Below are positions 43,894-48,532 of a DNA stretch of 48,532 bases, piece after piece (positions within the stretch are counted from its first letter, which is position 1; the number at the start of each line of letters is the position of its first letter). The stretch is from contig JAPLIQ010000026.1 of assembly GCA_026389025.1 (NCBI GenBank), forward strand, positions 1-48,532, given 5' to 3'. A program made the position numbers and the translations under genes. The notes under the pieces are model-generated. The model searched no databases. It had not been told where the DNA came from and was given only the letters and a program-made list of their open reading frames with translations. The stretch is from Candidatus Babelota bacterium. Its GTDB lineage: Bacteria; Babelota; Babeliae; Babelales; Chromulinivoraceae.

Positions 43894-44271
43894 TTATTGC
43901 AATGCTAATCGGAACGGCATTGGAACTTTAGCTAAAATCAAGGCCGAAGTATTATCAGGCATGCTTTTTAAAACCGTTTTTAAATGTATAACCATTGCAA
44001 GCATTTTTTCAGGTTCTAATTTATCAACCGCAGCTCTTAGCGTTGCATAGTTAGCCGCATCGGGCGCAGCATCAATAATTGCTAAGATTTCTATTTTAAG
44101 ACTTCCAAGCGTTGTAGCTAAGTCCTTTGCGTTAGCAAAGTTTTTTGCCAATCTTGCTTCAACGGCGTTGTGAATTCTTGTATCTGTTGTAATGATGTTA
44201 GCGGGTGCACCTTGTGCAGTTACTGCTAATACTAGGACTGAAAGTAAGTAGATCTTTTTAATAGTTTTCAT
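43894..44271 (-). CDS. Small secreted protein, unknown
   Basis: This 125-residue protein has a signal peptide (MKTIKKIYLLSVLVLAVTAQGA) and an otherwise helical, Ala/Leu-rich mature part with no cysteines and no recognised domain. The frame is open to an ATG at 44283, but a GAGG site inside that extension sits at the right distance from the ATG at 44271, which I prefer. It is a single gene facing the 43212 gene. Confidence 0.6.
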   Translation of the reverse strand: MKTIKKIYLLSVLVLAVTAQGAPANIITTDTRIHNAVEARLAKNFANAKDLATTLGSLKIEILAIIDAAPDAANYATLRAAVDKLEPEKMLAMVIHLKTVLKSMPDNTSALILAKVPMPFRLALQ

Positions 44272-44406
44272 AATGTTCCTCATTCGAGTTAATTTTGTAT
44301 GCTATTTTAATTTTCAATTTATTATCAATTTCAATATTCAACTCTTACAGACTACAGGAACCATACTGCATGGTCAAAGGGGTGGGGGGTAAATTAAAGA
44401 AACTGT

Positions 44407-44434
44407 TTGAATTTCGCTTCTGAATCGCTATTCT
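44407..44434 (+). promoter_or_regulatory. Probable mraY promoter
   Basis: TTGAAT (44407-44412) and TATTCT (44429-44434) are 16 bases apart, 37 bases before the mraY ATG. Confidence 0.45.
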
Positions 44435-44470
44435 TAAGATATAAAATCTAATATTTATAGGACTTTTCTT

Positions 44471-45535
44471 ATGATTTATCATCTAGCTTTATCATTTCAA
44501 TCGCAGTTTTCTGCACTCAATATTGTTCATTATGTTTCATTTCGCGCTCTCATGGGTCTTTTAACCACATTTGCTATGTCGCTAGCCCTTGGAGGGCGAT
44601 TTATCGACTTTTCTAGAAAGACCTTTGCAAATAGCGCCCGGCCTTATACACCTGATTCACACCAGCAAAAGGGGTCAACTCCCACCATGGGGGGTATTTT
44701 TATCATATTGGTCGTTCTTTTCAACCTATTTGTATGGTGTGACTGGAGCAAGCCTGAATTGTGGCTTTTTAGCCTTACCTTAGTTTTATTTGGTGGGATT
44801 GGGCTTTTAGACGACTTATACAAGGTTTGGTACAAAAAGGGCATATCAGCCACCCCAAAATTCCGTTTACAGCTACTTTCTGCCTTTATCCTGGCAATCC
44901 TGTGGATCTGGCTAAAAAATCCGTCCTCGTTGGTATGTGTGCCGCTCTTCAAGCATTTCCATCCTGATCTTGGATACCTTTTGATCCCATGGATTATGTT
45001 GATTTTGGTGGGTACAAGCAATGCGGTCAATTTAACCGATGGACTCGATGGTTTGGCTATTGGATCCCTTTTATTGAATTTCTCATTCTTTTCAGGGGTT
45101 GCTTACCTTGCCTCGCATGCTTCTTTTGCCACGTATCTGCAAATCCCTTTTACCGGCTGCAGCGAAGCGGTTATCGTTGGTGGTATTTTGACCGGGGCCT
45201 GTTTAGGATTTTTATGGTTTAATGCTCATCCGGCGCAGATTTTTATGGGCGATGTAGGTTCTTTATCACTGGGAGCTGCACTTGCTATGATGGCAATTAT
45301 CGCTAAGCAAGAATTGCTCCTACCTCTAGCTGGCGGGATGTTTGTGGTTGAAGCATTGTCTGTCATCATGCAGATTGGCTCGATCAAGCTGCTGGGCAAA
45401 AAGCTTTTCAAAATGGCTCCGATCCATCATCATTTCGAGATGCTGGGCTGGAAAGAAACAAAAGTAACGATGCGTTTTAATATCATTACTTTGATCCTAT
45501 GCCTGCTTGCTGCAATTACTTTTAAAATTCGTTAA
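44471..45535 (+). CDS. mraY: Phospho-N-acetylmuramoyl-pentapeptide-transferase MraY
   Basis: MraY makes lipid I by moving phospho-MurNAc-pentapeptide onto undecaprenyl phosphate. The 354-residue membrane protein has about ten helices. All signature motifs are present: HQQKGSTPTMGG, GLLDDLYKVWYKKG (catalytic aspartates), SNAVNLTDGLDGLA, and WFNAHPAQIFMGDVGSLSLG with the third aspartate. The C terminus PIHHHFEMLGWKETKV is intact. It stands alone here, outside a mur/fts cluster, with its own promoter and terminator. The GC content appears somewhat higher than in its neighbours. Confidence 0.97.
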   Translation: MIYHLALSFQSQFSALNIVHYVSFRALMGLLTTFAMSLALGGRFIDFSRKTFANSARPYTPDSHQQKGSTPTMGGIFIILVVLFNLFVWCDWSKPELWLFSLTLVLFGGIGLLDDLYKVWYKKGISATPKFRLQLLSAFILAILWIWLKNPSSLVCVPLFKHFHPDLGYLLIPWIMLILVGTSNAVNLTDGLDGLAIGSLLLNFSFFSGVAYLASHASFATYLQIPFTGCSEAVIVGGILTGACLGFLWFNAHPAQIFMGDVGSLSLGAALAMMAIIAKQELLLPLAGGMFVVEALSVIMQIGSIKLLGKKLFKMAPIHHHFEMLGWKETKVTMRFNIITLILCLLAAITFKIR

Positions 45536-45537
45536 AC

Positions 45538-45570
45538 AAAAATCCCTGGCTTTTTAGGCCAGGGATTTTT
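45538..45570. terminator. Bidirectional terminator after mraY
   Basis: A 13-base-pair stem (AAAAATCCCTGGC with GCCAGGGATTTTT) closes the loop TTTTTAG, the same loop as in the mnmE terminator. Confidence 0.9.
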
Positions 45571-45590
45571 ATAGATTGATTTTTGTTACA

Positions 45591-46304
45591 TTACGCTATT
45601 AATTTTCTGCATAAAGATTGCAGGCTTGAGCCAGTAAATCCGCCCTTGCAGTACATGTCAGCACCAAGATACGTTGCAGCTGTAATAACTAAATTTCGAC
45701 GCCAGTGGCGGTACGAATGAACAGTTAGTTCAAGGCGCACACCTTCTTTAGCACTGTGTTTTTTTGCAATGCCAGAAAGGTTAGAAAGTTCATCAATAAG
45801 CTGATGCAGCTCAGGATTATTATCACTTGTATAGTTTTTTGGATCAAAGTATGCAAGTGGGCTTATCCAGCTCCATTTGATACCAGTGACAAAAATACTT
45901 GTTCCTGGTTTGTAGTTACCATATGCATAAGCACGGTAATCATACAAATACATAATGACTTTTTCAAAAGCTTTAACAGTTGCAGTAGCCTCTGCTGTAT
46001 TTGTTGTTTTTGCTAAATTATCCATGATTGCCTGATAAGACACGTTGTTTATAGCTACGCCATTAAATGCAGTAATTGTTGCAAGTTCTGCAGCAAATAA
46101 AGGGTTCGTAAACAGTGTGTACATAATTACGCCGCGTTCCAAGACACCAGTTTGTGGATTGACTCGATCGCCGATCACGAGTGGTCCCGCTGCCGGTGTA
46201 TATAAAACTGATTGCGTATTTTGGACTGGAACTGGTATATAAACCATTGCAGACAGGTTAATACCCGCTGTAAGCATAAGAGAAGAAAGTAATAACTTTT
46301 TCAT
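45591..46304 (-). CDS. Secreted protein of unknown function
   Basis: No family is recognised in this 237-residue protein. The signal peptide is clear (MKKLLLSSLMLTAGINLSA). The mature part is mixed alpha/beta with many Tyr and Trp (YLYDYRAYAYGNYKPGTS, GIKWSWISPLAYFDP). Two cysteines near the C terminus (YCKGGFTG...LCRK) could form a disulfide in the periplasm. The ATG has a GGAG site eight to nine bases upstream, and a perfect TATAAT lies at 46342-46337 on the minus strand, about 35 bases before the start, without an obvious -35. It is a single gene. Confidence 0.65.
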   Translation of the reverse strand: MKKLLLSSLMLTAGINLSAMVYIPVPVQNTQSVLYTPAAGPLVIGDRVNPQTGVLERGVIMYTLFTNPLFAAELATITAFNGVAINNVSYQAIMDNLAKTTNTAEATATVKAFEKVIMYLYDYRAYAYGNYKPGTSIFVTGIKWSWISPLAYFDPKNYTSDNNPELHQLIDELSNLSGIAKKHSAKEGVRLELTVHSYRHWRRNLVITAATYLGADMYCKGGFTGSSLQSLCRKLIA

Positions 46305-46462
46305 GATATTTCTCCAAAAAGGATAGTGTTGTTTTCATTATATTTTGCTTTACCATTACATCTTTGATGTTAATAGTATGCCTTACCTGGTGCTTGGTTG
46401 CAAAAGCCCCTAACTGTTTTTATGGATAACAGCAGTAGGACTTGTTGGTAAAGATAAAGGCG

Positions 46463-46497
46463 AAAAAAATCCCCAGCTTGAAGGCCGGGGATTTTTT
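46463..46497 (-). terminator. Terminator of the 46511 gene
   Basis: An 11-base-pair stem (AAAAAATCCCC with GGGGATTTTTT), extended by an interrupted GC pair region, begins 14 bases after the stop of the 46511 gene. The T run is on the minus-strand side. Confidence 0.8.
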
Positions 46498-46510
46498 AAA
46501 GGAAAGCGTA

Positions 46511-47095
46511 TTATTTTGCTGAGCTATATTTATTTAATCCATAGACAGTTGCTGCAGCTACTAGGGCTGTTAGGGCTGGTTTCCAGAATGAATGAGCATA
46601 AACTCTCATCGTTCTGCCAAATTCCCATGAACCTGTGTAATCTTTAGCTTTGTTATGAAGTCTACGTTTGATGTCTTTAAGTTTTGCAACTTGAGGACCA
46701 TCTGGTAATAATGACCATTCTTGTGCTGACGCAATTGTCGTGTCAATATCTTTTAAAGTTTCATCAATTTTTGTATTGATTTCTTTTATTTCGTCTGGAG
46801 ACATAAAAGTAGAAGATTTTTTGAATTTGTCATAACTTTCAGCAAATGCTTCAAGCTGAGCTACCTTTTTATCAAGATCGCTTTCGCTTGCTTCAACGAT
46901 TGCTTTCATAGCATCTAAACGAGCTATAAGAGTTGGATCTGTTAAAGTAAGAGCTTGCTTGATTACTACAGCTGGAACTACAGGAACAATTGCTACTGGA
47001 GCTACCGCTACTGGAGCCGCTACGTTAATTTTTGTAGCCATACCGAAAGAAAGAGCTGACATTAATGTAAGTGTACTAAATAATATTTTTTTCAT
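46511..47095 (-). CDS. Secreted helical protein with C-terminal anchor, unknown
   Basis: This 194-residue protein has a signal peptide (KKILFSTLTLMSALSFGMA), a Val/Ala/Pro stretch (VAAPVAVAPVAIVPVVPAVV) and a helical, Asp/Lys-rich middle (about 55-150) that may form a bundle. A hydrophobic segment follows near the C terminus (ALTALVAAATVYGL, about 173-187), ending in basic residues, which suggests a membrane anchor. A GGAGGT ribosome-binding site at near-ideal spacing precedes the ATG, so it is probably well translated. It is a single gene with its own promoter and terminator. Confidence 0.65.
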   Translation of the reverse strand: MKKILFSTLTLMSALSFGMATKINVAAPVAVAPVAIVPVVPAVVIKQALTLTDPTLIARLDAMKAIVEASESDLDKKVAQLEAFAESYDKFKKSSTFMSPDEIKEINTKIDETLKDIDTTIASAQEWSLLPDGPQVAKLKDIKRRLHNKAKDYTGSWEFGRTMRVYAHSFWKPALTALVAAATVYGLNKYSSAK

Positions 47096-47127
47096 TTGAA
47101 ACCTCCGTTTTTGAAAAATATAGTTAT

Positions 47128-47156
47128 ATTATGCTTACATGATGCCAGATAGTTAA
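47128..47156 (-). promoter_or_regulatory. Promoter of the 46511 gene
   Basis: On the minus strand TTAACT (47156-47151) and CATAAT (47133-47128) are 17 bases apart, about 33 bases before the ATG and ahead of its strong ribosome-binding site. Confidence 0.45.
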
Positions 47157-47172
47157 AACCTTGTAAAAAGCC

Positions 47173-48453
47173 CTACCCTCTTTTTTTACAGCTGTGATAC
47201 ATAACAAGTCCTAGAGCCAACATTAAAGCAAACAAGTTAAGTGATACAAAGTTATATTGCACAGAACTTATAATGCATGAAACGATAAATCCGCAACATG
47301 TTAGAAGTGATAAAAACCCAGTCAGGCTTGACCACTTCTTAAGATGCAAGAATGCAATAGTGCTGATGGTATACGTAATCGTGCATCCTAAAGCAGCTAT
47401 TTGCATAAGCTGAATTTTATTACCATTGGTGATCAGTAAAAAGAAAACACAAATTATACCTTCGATCAGGACTGCAAAGGTTGGAATGCCATGTTGATTA
47501 AGGCAACTGATCTTATCAGAGGCAAAGACGTGTCTATTTTGAGCCAGGGTGTACAAATTCCATGAGTTAGAAAATAGTAGACCATACGTTGCGCCCATTG
47601 CGGAAAAGCCAATTAAAAAGCTAATGGCTGTTGCGAGTTTTGCTTGAATCCATGGACTCGTAGGAATTAGGCTGGTGATGTACGGATACGCCTGTGTGTA
47701 AGTACTCAGCGATGCAATATTTGGCAGTAGCATCATGGCCACGAGTGTTTGAAATGCCACGTAAATTAAAATAAGAGAGAAGAATGAATAAAATATCGCC
47801 TTTGGAGCGTTTTTTTCAGGATTGTCCATATTTCTGCTTATTGAGCATGCCGCTTCAAATCCAGAAAAACAATACAGAACCAATGGTAGCATCGTGATAA
47901 ATGATGACAGAGGAGCCGCTTGAAATGATGTAAAAACGTTAATATCAAAAAGATAGATACCTAAAATGATCAGCGATATCATGGGAATCGATTTTGCTGC
48001 AATAAAACATCGTTGAATAATAATTCCAGTGCGTACATTCAAAAAGTTCAAATAAATGAATAGCGCTAAAATCGTAATGCTGATTGATAAAGGATCAACT
48101 GATGCAAGCAGCGATGGTGCTAGTTGCTTTAAAAAAGTTGAAGCAACATAAAGCAGCAGTGATGCTGATGCCAGCTTTCCAAAGAAATAAGTCCAGTTGG
48201 AGATAAATCCTAAAAATGGTGAAAGCGGCTGAGCAAAGGAATAAAACCCACCAGAGGGGTGAATTTTGACGAGCTGAGCAAAAGTAAAAACCAAAGGAAA
48301 CATAAACAAGCCTATGAAAAGATAGAGCAGTCCGCTTGCAAGGCTTAGAGTCTTGGTTAAGTCCACGACGTTTACAAAAATACCTGCGCCAGCCATGATG
48401 TTTACATTAATTAAAATTGCTGATTGTAGTGATAATTTATGAGAATTGCTCAC
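47173..48453 (-). CDS. APC-superfamily amino-acid permease
   Basis: The 426-residue protein has about twelve hydrophobic segments. The substrate-binding helix 1 motif reads INVNIMAGAGIFV, the form of GSGIF found in the APC family, and FSGFEAACSISRNMDNPEKNAPKAI marks the helix 6-7 region. It resembles AdiC/CadB-type antiporters and the amino-acid exchangers of intracellular bacteria, but substrate and mode (uptake or exchange) cannot be told. The start is GTG with an AAAGGA site. The end of an RNA methyltransferase gene lies 12 bases upstream on the same strand, so they may be one operon. Confidence 0.92.
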   Translation of the reverse strand: MSNSHKLSLQSAILINVNIMAGAGIFVNVVDLTKTLSLASGLLYLFIGLFMFPLVFTFAQLVKIHPSGGFYSFAQPLSPFLGFISNWTYFFGKLASASLLLYVASTFLKQLAPSLLASVDPLSISITILALFIYLNFLNVRTGIIIQRCFIAAKSIPMISLIILGIYLFDINVFTSFQAAPLSSFITMLPLVLYCFSGFEAACSISRNMDNPEKNAPKAIFYSFFSLILIYVAFQTLVAMMLLPNIASLSTYTQAYPYITSLIPTSPWIQAKLATAISFLIGFSAMGATYGLLFSNSWNLYTLAQNRHVFASDKISCLNQHGIPTFAVLIEGIICVFFLLITNGNKIQLMQIAALGCTITYTISTIAFLHLKKWSSLTGFLSLLTCCGFIVSCIISSVQYNFVSLNLFALMLALGLVMYHSCKKRG

Positions 48454-48465
48454 TCGTATTCCTTT

Positions 48466-48532
48466 TTAGTTTTTATTTTTAAGATACATAGCAATGGATC
48501 CTGCCACTGCAGCATTTAAACTTTCTGTTTTT
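48466..48532 (-). CDS. SpoU/TrmH-family RNA 2'-O-methyltransferase, C-terminal fragment
   Basis: Only the last 21 codons before the TAA at 48468-48466 are in the window. They read TESLNAAVAGSIAMYLKN, which matches the final SAM-binding knot motif of SpoU methylases (ESLNVSVAxxIxLYE). The gene is cut by the window edge and not broken. Whether it modifies 23S rRNA (RlmB-like) or a tRNA cannot be told from this piece. Confidence 0.75.
   Translation of the reverse strand, partial: KTESLNAAVAGSIAMYLKNKN

Noticed and set aside
1-48532. The window length equals that of the phage lambda genome (48,532 bp).
   Set aside because: The content is bacterial housekeeping and envelope genes throughout. No phage structural, integrase or lysis genes are present.

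Overview
The window is a stretch of chromosome from an AT-rich, diderm (Gram-negative type) bacterium with a compact genome. Genes are tightly packed, many overlap by a few bases, and no intergenic gap exceeds about 300 bases. The evidence for an outer membrane and a cell wall is direct: two secretins, GspC/L/M-like secretion proteins, MlaE/MlaF lipid transporter subunits, an OmpA/Pal-type lipoprotein, Lgt, MraY and D-Ala-D-Ala ligase. There are also many short secreted proteins that I cannot assign, an ankyrin-like secreted protein and two amino-acid importers. This mix resembles host-dependent bacteria of the Dependentiae (TM6) type. That placement is inference from gene content, not a phylogenetic result.

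Layout. 1-6.0 kb: comM/yifB, an unknown secreted coiled-coil protein, priA, then orn and an ankyrin-like secreted protein on the minus strand. 6.1-10.3 kb: a tandem (two-copy) D-Ala-D-Ala ligase meeting an alanine/glycine:cation symporter tail to tail, then ruvA. 10.4-12.9 kb: tRNA-Gly(GCC), a Jag N-domain protein with an arginine-rich 15-bp tandem repeat, and mnmE. 13-17 kb: an OmpA-like lipoprotein (minus), then rng-gatB (plus). 17-20 kb: four unrecognised proteins, at least three with signal peptides. 20-32 kb: one long plus-strand run, secG-mlaE-mlaF-moxR-gspC-gspD-gspL-gspM-gspD2, between a good promoter and a strong terminator. 32-35 kb: a degenerate enolase and a CorC/HlyC-type membrane protein (minus). 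35-43 kb: a minus-strand run mnmG-ABC-F-lgt-dnaG-rpoD, again bounded by a promoter and a terminator. 43-48.5 kb: mraY surrounded by small secreted proteins, an APC amino-acid permease, and the last 21 codons of a SpoU/TrmH-family RNA methyltransferase cut by the window edge.

How the genes fit together. The 20-32 kb run links protein export (SecG), lipid transport (MlaE/F), a MoxR ATPase and a type II-secretion-like trans-envelope machine with two paralogous secretins. The many small signal-peptide proteins nearby are candidate cargo or surface proteins. Ddl, MraY and the OmpA-like lipoprotein maintain peptidoglycan, and the two permeases import amino acids. The replication/transcription genes (dnaG, rpoD), tRNA-modification genes (mnmE, mnmG) and recombination genes (ruvA, comM, priA) are ordinary housekeeping.

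The points most worth a second look are the degenerate enolase (most catalytic residues replaced), the tandem Ddl whose halves differ at the residues that set the second substrate, the twin-secretin operon, and the Jag-N protein that has replaced its RNA-binding domains with RRDxS repeats. I did not find a wholly new defence or mobile system, CRISPR array, prophage or insertion sequence.
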